From NCBI RefSeq assembly GCF_040183065.1, contig NC_091122.1:80162955-80226954 (forward strand): a stretch of 64,000 bases of DNA, given 5' to 3'. A model generated the notes under the pieces. That model ran no database searches. It saw only the letters and a list, made by a program, of their open reading frames with translations, and was not told the origin of the DNA. The stretch is from Periplaneta americana. Taxonomy: Eukaryota; Arthropoda; Insecta; Blattodea; Blattidae. The position numbers and the translations under genes were made by a program. Numbering within the stretch: position 1 is the first letter of the stretch; the number at the start of each line of letters is the position of its first letter. Positions 33,483 to 45,900 of the stretch are shown one piece after another.

Positions 33483-36090
33483 TCAGAAGTTATAAAATCT
33501 AAATTAAGGACGACGGAGTCACGACTTTTGAATTACACTACAGTATGTTAGAGCCTAAATTACATCCTTTTCGGTTTTAGCTTGCAGTCACATCACTGTC
33601 TAGGATTCGATTCTAAAAATGAATTTGCCTGTGGTGAAAGTGTCGGATGACAACTGAATCAAAGTTCTCTCTCTCTCTCTCTCTCTCTCTCTTTTCCTCT
33701 CCGTCACTCTCTCATTTCTTAGTAAACTGTAGATATTTCGGGGCGAAGGTTTCAACCCCTTTCATCCCCACTGCTAGATATGGTGCATGAAGCTCTTCCC
33801 TTTCTCCAACATCTTGCTGTAAATAACCGGACATGGTCTTATGTTCTTCGCAGTATTAATATGCAAGAAATGGGACTAAATCGAACTGAAACTTGGTTTT
33901 GCCAAAATTATTTTTCCTTGAACGTTGGCAAACCTGTGCTTGTGGTGGGGTCGTGGCTGAAATCTCTCGTTACACTTGGGGTGGGTTAGGGATGATGGCA
34001 AGAGGTGAGGAGGGGAGGGGATGAAGTGGTTCGTGAAGCAGCAGTAAGGGGGAAGGTTGGAAGACTATCTCAACAGTTGCTAGCCTGGCGGTGAACGTGT
34101 GCATTGCAGAGACAGAGAAATACTTGTGTCATCTATAACCATGATATTGTGAGGATTCGTGCCATGTCCATTCTACCGATTCAACTAGAGGTCAGTAAAC
34201 AATCCAGTTTTTTTTTTTCTAATTTATTCAAGACTCCCTTTCACCCAAGAAGAATCCCGACTTATGGATCCATACAGTGGGGTAGGTTAGGATCCAGTCG
34301 GGCGGGCGACCTCCCCTTCGCCTCAAGGTCTGTTGGGAGTGCCCGCATACGTAACAAGCCTGTGCAGTTATTTCTAAATTCTGACATTTTAACGTCAAAT
34401 TCTTTTTCAAATTTCCTAGGAGATTCGTTGAGAGGATAATAGGAAACGCACATCCATGTTTAGGCTGTTATAATAAATTATAGTGTTTGAGAAAAACCTA
34501 GCTTTAAGACCAGAAATGCGAACCCGTTTGCTGTGTTTATTTTCACTAAAAATTTACCTATTTTGAAGGTAGTGAGAATGAATCTGCAAGACTTACACTC
34601 AATATAATATGGGAAAATTTCAGTATACGGATACCTCACTAAACAATTATCTTACAATACTAAAAAGAGAAGATTTGTCTGTGTTTGTCGAATACGCATC
34701 GTCATACTTACGAAAGGCACTTTTCAGTGCCAATAATTTATTTTGTGTGCACCAGGTTGGAATTTTGGAGTAAGAGGGAAAGGAAAGAATCCACGTTTTG
34801 AAATTTATCCAATTCTTTGCAGGTGTTTTTTTTTCTGTTTGAAATGCGTTTTTGCGATTTTACCCTGCATCAGGGAATTGTTTTCATATTCCTCTCTTCT
34901 GTGAGTATGTGTGTGTTTTTCCAGAGGAATTAATCTTCTGGTTTTTTAATTCTATATTTAGTCCATATATTTTCAGCCACATTGAAGTCTGATAAGAGAT
35001 GTTTTATTTACTTTAATTTAGTTGTACAAACAGTTCATTTACGAATATTAAGTATAATTAATAATCTTATTTATAAACTACAATTGCATATGAAGTTCTT
35101 TTACTGTTGGTTTTCACATTCCTTCCAAATATCTAGCTAAACTAGCGCTGAAATAGTTCCCTTCGTACTCCACTTATACACCTTGTAGTCTATATACGAA
35201 TCTGTGACAGGTTAGGTTTGGTTAGTTTAGGCATATGTTATGTCTTGCATATACGATCAACTGAATCTCCACCAGAAAAAAAGCCCTTATAAATTCAACG
35301 ATTTTCACTTCCGAAATCACCGGAACTACTTCAGCGCTAGTTTCACCATCAGACTATTTATTTTCTGTCCCTTAATAAAAATATTTCGGATTTCTTTTTT
35401 TTTTCAATAATGAACAGTAATAAGCTCTCGATATTTATCAATTGGTCTAAAACGATTCGAGAAATAAACTAACTTGTGTGAGAAACATAATAACAGTACA
35501 TAATTATAGAATGTATCTATGTATTTTCAGTTTTCAATATGTTTCATTTCATACCCGAAAAAAACTGCGATGTTTATTTCATCTATGAGACGTTTCGCTC
35601 GAAAAATATTGTGAAATCGTGATGTTGCAATGATTTTCATATTGATAAGTTTATGGCTGATGGAATGATTTATTTATTAATCCGATTCATAAATTGAGCT
35701 TGCCTTTAAGACCCAGAATAATATATTTTTTAGTTCCCAAGAAACAACCTTGTTACTAAAAATGTTCACACAACCAAATAGGATTCAGAATGAATGATGA
35801 GGTTAATATGTAAACTTTCACAAGAAAAGAAAATAACACGATTTTACGATTAATTTAAGTACATTGTGTTAATACCGTAAACATGATTTCGGAAAAGATC
35901 TGTGGAATATTTTATGATATTACAGACAATAATAAAATTATATCTAGGATGTTTTTACTAATTTTATGTTTACTTTTCCAATTTACAAAAGTTTTGTTAA
36001 TTTTCCCCCATGATCCAAAACGGAAATGATTTTAAAATTACTTGTATTACTTGAAATATGGTATGGTACTCTGGGTTCATAAATTTCTTT
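32931..36090. other. Mostly unannotated stretch with microsatellites
   Basis: It holds (AAT)n at about 33418-33481 and (CT)n at about 33667-33692. A GC-richer segment occurs around 33780-34340. I recognise no protein family, RNA gene or long inverted repeat. Confidence 0.45.
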
Positions 36091-36245
36091 TCAGTCAACT
36101 TCTAGGAGCTGATCTTTTTGAGTTTCGAACCTGATGGTCAGATCAATTATCTCTGCTTCAGATTTTCTTCCATTAATTGCAGTGATGTCAATTAGCCGAT
36201 TACAACCACCATCAGCTAGATAATTAACCTCCTCATAAATTTACA
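36091..36245 (-). pseudogene. R2-type LINE restriction-like endonuclease fragment
   Basis: The minus strand reads IYEEVNYLADGGCNRLIDIT, then AINGRKSEAEIIDLTIRFET, ending with a TGA at 36091-36093. This matches the EEV..L...G..RRIDIIA...IIDPT.RFE region of the C-terminal endonuclease of R2-like LINEs. It is a short isolated remnant. Confidence 0.6.
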
Positions 36246-36597
36246 TTACTGTCTCACGCAGTAGCCTACATTTGCCAGAATCGATCTCATGGCGTTGTAT
36301 ATTAATTATAACCAATTATTAAAAGTACAGATAGATTAAAGTAATGGGCAAAAAATTGGCATAGCCTATATATTCCTACGTCACAGTAGCTTAATTTTAG
36401 ATGGATTTATTCCGTGAATTCGAGTTCCACCCTTTGAATAAATATCGTGGATTTCCCATCTCAATATTAGAAATTTTATCAAACCAACTTTCTACTTGAC
36501 TCTATCTTTTCACCCAGTTTATATAATTTTATCGCAATGAACTTCATACTTCATGTAGCCAGGACTTTCTCTGTACTGTCTGCGAAGTGGACTGATG
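36246..36597. other. Non-coding stretch
   Basis: Nothing recognised between the endonuclease fragment and the TIR element. Confidence 0.45.
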
Positions 36598-36599
36598 TA

Positions 36600-37389
36600 C
36601 AGAGCATTCCAGCGATAAGTACCGGTTTATTTGTCGATCACTGGGCGGCACGGCGCTTGAACGACTGCCGGCACCCGGGCCCTTAAACTCAATGAGTTTC
36701 ATTGAATTAAAATTTACATGCATACTTACTAACCATATGTTAACATTATTATTATATGCTATATTAATTAAAGGATTTTGTACTCGCCCTCATGACAGTA
36801 GCTGCTGGAAGTGTTGACTTTTTGTGTTCCAAATAGTTCACATCGCCGTAAAAACTCATTGTTCACATTCATGAGCTCATGATGTTTTTTTTACGGCAAC
36901 GTGAACTCTGTATAGTGCAAAATGGTCAACACTTCCAGCAGCTACTGTCATGTGGGTGAGTACAAAATTCTGTAATTAATATAACATAATCGACGGTGTT
37001 CATGTAAAAGGGCTTATTCCACAAAAGAAAAATTTTTCAGAAACGGCTATAATTAAATTCTAGCACATTATTTGTTATTGTATATGAAAGAATGTAAACA
37101 TTATTGTCAAAAAACATATCTTCACGTTTTGTAATTAAATTTTAACTAATTACACTAAGTACAGCAAAAAAAAGTTGCATTTCAAAAATGAGCGGTTAAG
37201 CCATTTTACCTAAACGCCGTCGATATAATAATTAATGTTAAATACAACATATTATGGTTAGTAAGTATGCGTGTAAGTTTAATTCGGTAAAGCGCCGTGA
37301 GTTTAAGGACCCGGTTGCCGGTATTCGCTCAAGCACCGTGCCGCCCAGCGGCCGAAGAATAAACCGCTACTTATCGCTGAAACGCTCTG
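36600..37389. mobile_element. TA-flanked inverted-repeat element, copy 1
   Basis: The ends CAGAGCATTCCAGCGATAAG and CTTATCGCTGAAACGCTCTG are inverted, and the arms extend through GGGCGGCAC, CCCGGGCCCTTAAACT and TACATGCATACTTACTAACC. A second, inner inverted pair (GACAGTAGCTGCTGGAAGTG and its complement) lies at the centre. TA flanks both sides (36598-36599 and 37390-37391). A related copy lies at 48399-49001. Confidence 0.82.
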
Positions 37390-37391
37390 TA

Positions 37392-38994
37392 GATATTTAG
37401 GGCGAGACCAGATCCCATTCCCTTGACTGTAGTATTTCAGGAGCTTCATAAACATTTTTGTGATATGAAAACTATAATAGTGGGACACTGATTTGAGCCT
37501 TTTATGAGGAAATACAGTGCCAAATAATTACAGCTGAATTTACATTGTTTAAAAGTATGCGAAGGAAGATTCCACCAATTTGTAAAATGAAGTATGCACT
37601 TAGTAAAAAGGAATTTAGTAGGCCTACTTTCTTGAGACCTGAAATAATATTGTGTTGCTTCAACAATGAGTCGCAGAATTAATTATTCATAAAGGAAGTC
37701 GTGGAGGCCAGTGCACAGTGGTCGGAAGACACCATTTCACGCGAAAAACCCATTTTACGAAATTTTTCTAAACGAGCCCATGAGTTCGCCGACGAACTGT
37801 CAAAGTCTGGGGATGTAAAAAAGTAACAAATCTGAGTAAAAATCTGTCATTTCTTCCGTAATGCGACAGCAAAGTCAACCTATCTTTTACCATTGTAATG
37901 GGATAATGTTGACTCTTTCGTGACTTTTTCCCCTGTTGAAAAAGTTGAATGTTAAATGATTAAAGCATACGAGTTATCCAGAGTGCTCAGATCGAAAAAT
38001 TCTTTATATAGAAATTTTTATTGGCCTACTGGACTTATTTTCATGACATTTCGTAACTTTTTTAAGTTTTTTGGGAAAACGTTAACCTAAAACATTTGTA
38101 GGACGAGGTAAAAGTGTCTTTTTTTCTTCCTCATATAGCCCAAGTGTCATTTAAAGACATTTGACAAAATTAGATGTGTATGGCTACGCCTAAGTTTCCT
38201 ACCTATTTAAGTTTGTTACCGTTACAACTCACGGTTGATGTTCAGTGATCGGGCTTGGCTGGCGCAGAATTGACGGTTTAAAATAGATTTTTGAAAATTG
38301 TACACATGTCATGCTGCATATAAATGGCATCAGTACAAAATTTCATCTAATTTGGTCCACAATTTTATGAATTAACATGTTTTTTTTTAATTTAAATTGT
38401 ACCTTATTTTGAAAAATCACAATTTCTCCTACAACAATAAAAATGTTTTCCTAAAATTTGTTCCACGTACCTTTCAAACTCTATGAAATATAACCTGCTA
38501 TTTTTTCAGATTAAAGAAAAAATATTTTATATAATCAAATAGTTTAGTGGCGAATGAACGATAGACAGAATAGCTTATAAAATATTCAAATTGCTCATTA
38601 TGAGAAGTTATGTATTGTTTGTTTTTCAAATGAGATGAGAAAAATTGTATTATTTTTTAAATCCAAATTTTATCATTTTATATAATAGAATTTCATAGAA
38701 CCTCTCCACAAATTTTCATGCAGGTAGGCACCTGCAATCTTCGGTCGACTTTTAGTTAATAGGTTGCACGCTCTGGATGGTTCTTTAAAATTTCAAACTC
38801 AATTTTCTCAATTTATATTTTTATTACATAATGTTTTACTACAAAATATTTTACTCTTCCAATTTGTGTATTATGTGCATATTTTTTTTCCTACTCTTCT
38901 TAAAGGTGCGCTTAACAAAACATGCTATTAGGATTGTCCTTAAACCTGAAGATTTTTGCGGTGAAATATTTTCCCTCTTCTGCTAGGCATCACA
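37392..38994. other. AT-rich stretch, nothing recognised
   Basis: A TAGGCCTA octamer lies at 37619-37626. No coding signal is seen. Confidence 0.45.
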
Positions 38995-39002
38995 ATTCTT
39001 AC

Positions 39003-40080
39003 TAGTGTTGTGGAATTTAATCAATTAATCGATCAATTTCTGTTGTAAGATTAATCGATCAAAAATTTAATCGAATAACTGATGTGAGTCTATTAAAATT
39101 AATCGGTTATACTTGATATCAATTATTATTTTGTTAATGCAAACTCAGACTAAAAACTCTACAATCGTCTCGGAAATTGCTTACTTCAAAGCACAATAGT
39201 ACCGTTATTTTTTAACTGCGAAGCAGGTGACATAGTGCAAATCTTTGCAGAAACACTTCAGAAAGAGAGAGGACAGTGACCTGGTCTACCCTTATTGAAA
39301 GTTGAAACATAATGCGAAACCCTTAAGTTTTCAAGAAAACTTTAGCCTTGTTGTCAGCTCGTCTTCCTTTAGCATAATATGAAATACATACTTTTCTGGG
39401 ATACGTCCCCCTCATCCTTTAGCCATGGCTACACTCTGTGGAAGTGAGAGTAACTATCTTCTTCTCTTTCTAAAATTTTGTCACCCCATTAGTGCTGTTT
39501 TGTTGCAGTTTCTTTACTGAGTTTGTAGATAAAGCTTGTGTGTTTAGTTTGCTAAAGAAAAAAAAATCAGATTTCTATGGTCTGCGAAAAGTGAAAACTC
39601 CATTATGTCATAAATATGAAAATTTGAGAGGTAAACTCGGTGAAACGTTTAGATTTAAATTGAACGATCGTGGAGAAGTGCTTGACAGAAAAAAGTTCTT
39701 TCGTGTTTAATGATGGAAGAAACATTGTTAGTAAACTTAGAACGACACTTAATTCAGAGCGTGTGAATGCACTCACATGTATAAAATCATGGATGAAGCA
39801 GTTTTAACTATGTGAGTCCTCATACTTTTAAAATTTCTTTTTGTTTAAAAAATTCCCGGAGAAATCGACACAAATAAATTATAAGCCTATATAATAAATA
39901 TGTTAGTAAATGACTAAAATAGTTATTTTGTAATATAACGGTACAATATATACAGATATAGAACACTTAATACTATGCTTATCACCGAACACAAATTAAA
40001 TTGAAAAATAATTGTGTATATTACAGTATATTAAATCTGTTTTCAAACCGATTAAATATTTTGATCGATTGACAGCACTA
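39003..40080 (+). mobile_element. Internally deleted hAT with perfect 8 bp TSD
   Basis: Ends TAGTGTTG (39003) and CAGCACTA (ending 40080) are near-inverted and lead into ATCGAT-rich subterminal sequence on both sides. ATTCTTAC flanks it exactly (38995-39002 and 40081-40088). Inside, the plus strand encodes an N-terminal hAT segment (GLRKVKT, LRGKLGETFRFKLNDRGEV, 39570-39690). It then passes, after a frame change, directly into the hAT C-terminal dimerisation segment NDGRNIVSKLRTTLNSERVN (from about 39706), ending KSWMKQF. The BED cysteines and the catalytic core between them are deleted. Confidence 0.85.
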
Positions 40081-40262
40081 ATTCTTACCTTTTTCTATAT
40101 TTGACTATATAACATATTTTATAAGCACTTGAAGAATAGTCTGAAAAATATTAAAGAGCATGTTATGTTTAAGAGAGTTCGAAAGGTATATGGAGCAATT
40201 ACTATGATGTACTGGAGTACAGTACATAATATGTTATTTCCGTGCAGGAATTCTGCATTACC

Positions 40263-40263
<1 letters not shown>

Positions 40264-40293
<30 letters not shown>

Positions 40294-40322
40294 TGTATGT
40301 ATGTATGTATGTATGTATGTAT
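40264..40322. repeat. (TATG)n microsatellite, tail of the CR1-like LINE
   Basis: About 14 units. On the minus strand it is (ACAT)n and follows CTTGCAGTGTAAATAAAT, so it appears to be the 3' tail of the LINE at 40323-43640. Confidence 0.9.
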
Positions 40323-42556
40323 TTATTTACACTGCAAGTGGGCAAGCACCCGGTGGCAGTGGTATATACAATATTAACAATACACAATAAAATGATAACC
40401 AATACACAATAAAATTTACAATACACAATACAATTTTACAACACATATACAATTTCACACACAATACAATAATAATACACAATACAATTTAACACAATAA
40501 TTATAAAACATAAAATAAAATACCTAATTTTACAATACAACCTACATAATTATATATAGGTCCTACATAAGTTTCAATAGTCTTTCACTTTACTCTCATC
40601 TCATTCCCTGTAGTGGCACTATGACGCATTTCACTGACACTTTAGCACACATTTCACTGACACTCTGTAACTCATTTCACTGACACTATAGAACACATTT
40701 CATTGACGCTATAAATTATCACTGATCGGAACTGTTCACTACACTGTAAAACCATAACTTCACTGACTCACCTCGCTTCACTGATACAACAGTTCAAATA
40801 AGTCAAATAATTGCATCCTTATGCATACTTATAAACAGAACTACATTTAAACTAAACATTTCTAGTCTAAGGCCCTCTTACACGCTAGTTTTAAATAATT
40901 TACAATTCAAACCAAGGAAGTAAACTCGTCAGCCTAGATAAATACATGTCACCTTAAAAAAAATTAAATGTTGAATGTCATCTTAATTTTAATTTTCACT
41001 TTATATACAACTTTTTAAGTTATTCTTGAATCTCCTTAAGGAAGGACAGCCCTCAAAGACCGCTGCAGGTAGGTCATTCCAATCATTTATAGTTCTATTT
41101 AAAAATGAGAATTTACCTACATCCGTTTTCTGTTTCCTACATTTGATTTTAAAATTATGATCGTTCCTACCATAGTACGTTGGCTTTTCTAACCGAGCCG
41201 TTATGTCTACCCATGCTTTCTGACCTAGATGTGCTCTATACAATGATGTTATTCTAGTTTTCCTACGTCTGTTTTCCAAAGTTTCCCATTTAAGTTCTTT
41301 TATCTTATCGTTTCCATCTTCTCTTTTACCTTTAACAAATTTCGCTGCCCTATACCGGATTGTTTCTAAGGAATTTATCTGGTATATTCTATAGGGATCC
41401 CAACATGTAGTTCCGTATTCCATTAACGGTCGCACTAACGTTAGATATGCTATTTCCCTCGATTTGGGGCTAGCCTTTCTCAAGATTCTCATAATAAAGT
41501 GAAGTGCCCTCCATGCTTTACCCGTAACATTATCAACATGCTCTCCCCAAGAAAGGAGTTTAAATACACTCCTAGGTATTTACAACATTGTTCTTGCGGA
41601 ATTACAACACCACTGAATTCGTAATTAAGACTAGTTTCCTCTCGGGTTTTACAAAATGTTATAGATTTACTTTTAGAACCATTTATTTTCATCCTATGCT
41701 TTAACGCCCAGTTATAAATTTTATTCAAGTCTGTTTGAATAGCATCTACATCTGAATTTTTTCTAATCTTTCTATAGATAATGCAGTCGTCTGCAAATAG
41801 CCTCATATTTGATGTAATATTCTGGCATAGGTCATTTACGTATATTATAAAGAGTAATGGACCCAGAACGCTGCCCTGTGGCACCCCTGAACTTATATTT
41901 CCAATTTCCGATATTTCATGACCTACTCTAACTCTCTGGGTTCTACCGTTTAAGAATTCTTGGATCCATAGCACCACTCTTTTATCTATTCCTAGCCTAC
42001 TTAACTTATCTATTAATATGTCATGTGGCACCAAATCAAATGCTTTCGAAAAATCAATCACAACTGCATCGATTCTTCCGCCTCTATCTACCTCTTCAGT
42101 TAGATCCTGAACCAGCGACGTAATTTGACTATCACATGAGAAGCCTTCCCTAAAACCATGCTGGCGGTTGTAAAACCAGTCTTTCGCATCTAGAACATGA
42201 CGAATATAATCCGATATCAAATGCTCCATGACTTTACATACGACAGATGTAAGGCTAATCGGTCTGTAGTTTCCGACATCTAATTTATTTCCACCTTTAT
42301 ATATGGGTACCACTATAGCTGATTTCCAGTCACATGGAATAGCTGCATTGTTTATGGAAACATAAAATATACGCATTAAGTATGGAATTATGGCCTCGGA
42401 ACCTAATTTAAGAATCTCTGTAGCAATACTATCTGGTCCTCGAGACTTCCGATTTTTTAATTTCGTTATTCTCTCTCTAACCCATTTGGAAGTTATTTTG
42501 AAAGTCGAATTTGGTTCACATTCATGGTCTGTGACACAACCACTCCTATCAGCGGG

Positions 42557-42637
<81 letters not shown>

Positions 42638-43640
42638 GAAAACCGAAATGAAATAGGAATTTAATAAGTCGGCCTTTTCTTTGTCATCAGTTATACTTTC
42701 TCCGTTCTGATTTCGTAAAAGCACTACTCCTTCGTTTTTTCCTTTTCTCCTGCGTACATAATTATAAAACTGTCTCCAATTGTTACTTTCATCTTCTTTT
42801 AAAATAGTTTTTAGAAAATTTTCCTGAGCTTAACTTTTTTCACACTCAAGTTTCTTAATTAATTCGACATATTTTTCCCAATGCTCATGGCTTCGTTTAC
42901 GTTTGCTAAATGCGCGCCTTGTCTTTTTCTTTAAGTAGCGAATATAATTAGTGTAATATTCTGGGTCCGGATTTTTCTTAATTATTTTAGAAGGTACACA
43001 TTTTACTAATGCATCGAAAATTATACTCTTAAATTTATGCCACACATTTTCCATATTTCCTTCAGTCCTTAGAAAGTCATCATGCTTTTCTCGTAGAAAC
43101 GTTTGTAATTCATGGACATCGGTTTTGTTAAAATTCCAGACAGACAGTGGACTTGACCTCGGATTTACTGTGTTTTCCCAGAAGATTTCTAATAAGACGC
43201 TATTGTGATCACTTATTTTATGAAACTTTCAGAGTTGACAAAGAGAGAGACAGGTCTTAGTAGGTAAACATCTAAGAGGGCATTGTCACGCGTCGGACCA
43301 TTTACTACCTGCGTGAAATCTTTACGCCAGATCAATTCATAAACAAGGGTCTGTGCATCTGAATTTGTACCTGAAATCCAGTTCCAGTTAATTTTCGGGA
43401 GGTTTAGATCCCCAGCAATTACTACGTTTCGGTCTTCTGATACTGTATTAAGATATTCATTTAGTTTGTGCAAAGTTAAATTGTTTAATTCACTGGGTGG
43501 TCTGTAACATGCTATTACATCTAAGGTTTCCCGCCCATTTCTTATCTGAACATTCAATATTTCAACTTCCTCATGTATCCACAGAAGATTGCTACTTATT
43601 TCTATCTTAGTACAAACGAAAGAATGAGGAGGATTCAATC
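40323..43640 (-). mobile_element. CR1/L2-like LINE
   Basis: Read on the minus strand: apurinic endonuclease part (43638-43213, with DVIACYRPPS and VVIAGDLNLPKINW), a linker (43054-42830), reverse transcriptase (42724-41489) and a connected C-terminal part (41492-41001, with YGTTCWDPY and NDWNDLPAAVF). RT motifs include NYRPISLTSV, QHGFREG, FDLVPH, SGVPQGSVLGP and the catalytic FADD at 41786-41797. The absence of RNase H and the C-terminal WNxLP motif fit CR1/L2/Rex-type LINEs. Frameshifts lie near 43210, 42830-42730 and 41490. An (ATT)27 microsatellite lies inside the RT frame. The 3' UTR (about 40323-40980) is rich in CACAATA repeats. The 5' end is truncated within the endonuclease. Confidence 0.85.
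42557..42637. repeat. (ATT)27 microsatellite inside the LINE frame
   Basis: 81 bases of pure ATT. On the minus strand this encodes a run of asparagines between the linker and the RT motifs, and it keeps the frame open. Confidence 0.95.
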
Positions 43641-43654
43641 CGGCATTGGAATTT

Positions 43655-43770
43655 GAATCCGGTGTGGCTTAGTGGGTAAAGTGTCAGCACGTAGAGATGA
43701 AAACCAGAGTTCGAATTCCGTTGCCGGAGAGAGTTTTTCTCCGTTCTACCCATTCTTCACTTTATGGAGG
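43655..43770 (+). mobile_element. tRNA-derived SINE (family D)
   Basis: TCCGGTGTGGCTTAGTGGGT (A box) and GAGTTCGAATTCC (B box) are followed by a closing GTTGCCGGA that could pair with the start as an acceptor stem. AGAGTTTTTCTCCGTTCTAC then follows. It abuts the 5' end of the LINE. I rate it a SINE head rather than a functional tRNA gene because the anticodon arm is poor. Confidence 0.6.
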
Positions 43771-44337
43771 AAATTTAGGCAACAAGTTTGATTGTTTTAG
43801 GAGAAATAATGATTTTTTTCAAAATACATCCTTAAAATACTCAAATGTGTCTCAGTACTGAAAAAATAAGTTAATATTTGGGTTAAACACATCGAAAAAC
43901 ATCTGACAACACAGTTTAATCAAAACCAGAGCGGTTCTTTCGACCACTGTGCGGCGCGGCGGCATGAAGTCCGAACGTATTTACTAAACTTGTTGTATTT
44001 CCATGAGAGTCGAAATTAGAGCGTTCAATAATTTTTTATTAACTGTACCACCTTGACCTTTCAAGGGTAGGGGTTAGATGACAACCTGTTAACTTGTATA
44101 TACTACCGGTATGATAGGCAGAGTTATTTATATTCATAAATTAAGGAGGGAGTAGAGAAAGTCAAAACCGGTTGTTGGAAAGGTCAAAGGTCGATTTTGA
44201 GATGGTTCCGTTTGTTTGCATGCGATTATGGACTTCCTTTATTCAGAATGTACGATGTATACTGTACAAAGATAAGTGAACAAATAGGACACCTATTCAT
44301 TTTGTTAGCATCTTCTATCGAATGTCATCTCATGAAT
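43771..44337. other. Non-coding stretch
   Basis: No recognised gene or repeat structure. Confidence 0.45.
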
Positions 44338-44634
44338 GTCTAGAGCAGCGGTGATCAAACTGGATATCGTGATTACATCGTGTAATCGTAGACATATTGG
44401 TAAGGGGAGTTTCCTGTCTCTGTCTCGCTCACGTACTGAAGGTAAGAAGTGTCGGTGCCATGCCGCTCTATAAACCCTCTGTCTCTACGAGAAGGTTTTG
44501 TACAGAATGAGAAGAGGAATTTATTCGCTGTTCTGTTGGAGAAAATGTAATATGTTGCTTTGCTCAACGGTTCAGTTAATAGTAGTATATAGAAGCGACA
44601 TTACAGGGCATTACGCTGAATACACAGGCATAAC

Positions 44635-44747
<113 letters not shown>

Positions 44748-44787
44748 ATCAGCAAGTGTTACCATAGTTCTTATATGCGTGCCTGAA

Positions 44788-45077
44788 TATATAGGCCTAC
44801 AGCCCTCAACTGTGGAGTAACGGTTAGCGCGTCTGACTGCGAAGCCAGGTGGCCCGGGTTCGATTCTCGATCGGGGCAAGTTGCCTGGGTGAGGTTTTTT
44901 TCCGGAGTTTTCCCTCAACTCAATATGAGTAAATGCTGGGTAACTTTCGGTGCTGGACCACGGACACATTTCACCGGCATTATCACCTTCATCTCTTTCA
45001 TACGCTAAATAACCTAAGATGTTGACAAAGCGTCGTCAAATAACCTACTAAAATAAGAAAAAAAATATAGACCTACA
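44788..45077 (+). mobile_element. tRNA-derived SINE (family A), full length
   Basis: The head GTAACGGTTAGCGCGTCTGA, B box GGGTTCGATTCTC, then GGTTTTTTTCCGGAGTTTTC, GTAACTTTCGGTGCTGGACC and the tail CGCTAAATAACCTAAGATGT. It is flanked by ATATAGRCCTACA on both sides with one mismatch. Other copies lie at 26036, 51418 and 52585. Confidence 0.88.
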
Positions 45078-45185
45078 TCTTCCCTTGAAGGATAAAATAA
45101 TTACTAGACTACGCTATATCTCCATTTTAATTTTTTTTTTAATCTTTTGATAACTATTATCAGTTATTTACTAGTTATTGATTTC

Positions 45186-45236
<51 letters not shown>

Positions 45237-45278
45237 GTAATACTAATAGCAATACTGATAGCATTACTAGTAGAAGAA

Positions 45279-45329
<51 letters not shown>

Positions 45330-45366
45330 TAGGGAAACTGATTGAATATTACGTGCTAGTGTAGTA

Positions 45367-45740
45367 ATGAAACGAGCTATCAAACTCAAAGAACTGAAAT
45401 CAGCCATAAATCATCGTCATGAAAAGAAAGATGATATAAATAAATGTAAGGAAGCCAACTATCTAGTGCCAAACGAAATAGCTCGTTCTCTTAAGCCTTC
45501 CAACGGAGGAAAGTTTTATAAAAGCGTAATGATCAAGGTGGCTGAAATAATTTGTCCAATGAGAGTTGTTAATTAATTTTGAAAAACTGGGCTTTCTCGA
45601 CTAAATATCCAGAAGAGAATTCAGGAGATTTCTGATTGTGTTCAGGAGGCATAAAAAAAAAGAAGAAAATGTATATCTCTTGATGACAGTAGTGATATTA
45701 CTGATACAGCAAAGCTTGCGATTTTTATTAGCGGGTTGAT
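45367..45740 (+). pseudogene. hAT transposase fragment (ZBED5/GTF2IRD2-like)
   Basis: The plus strand reads KEANYLVPNEIARSLKPSNG, then KVAEIICP, then after frame changes ISLDDSSDITDTAKLAIFIS near 45675-45735, which contains the first catalytic Asp region of this hAT subgroup. The rest of the catalytic core and the C-terminus are missing. Confidence 0.7.
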
Positions 45741-45900
45741 GAAGAACTAAATATTAGTGCACGAACCATCACTGGTTGTAGTTTTCATGCCTTGTACCTC
45801 TCCCCCAACTTTTTACTTCATAGACTCTCTCTCGCGTGTAATCACTGCCGTTCGAGTTTTGGTCACCGCTGGGCTAGAGGTTTTGTGCTTTTGTCTCTAT

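Noticed and set aside
34104-34453. Overlapping frames of 60-111 residues on both strands
   Set aside because: No domain and no splice-consistent continuation was seen. The segment is just GC-richer than its surroundings.
40264-40322. Regularly spaced short repeats that might suggest a CRISPR-like array
   Set aside because: It is a pure TATG microsatellite without spacers, in a eukaryotic genome. No CRISPR-like structure exists in the window.
43660-43735. Possible functional tRNA gene
   Set aside because: The acceptor-like stem is tempting, but the anticodon arm is poor and the sequence continues into a SINE-like body. The other tRNA-like heads (28880, 32456, 44802, 51418, 52585) are also SINEs.
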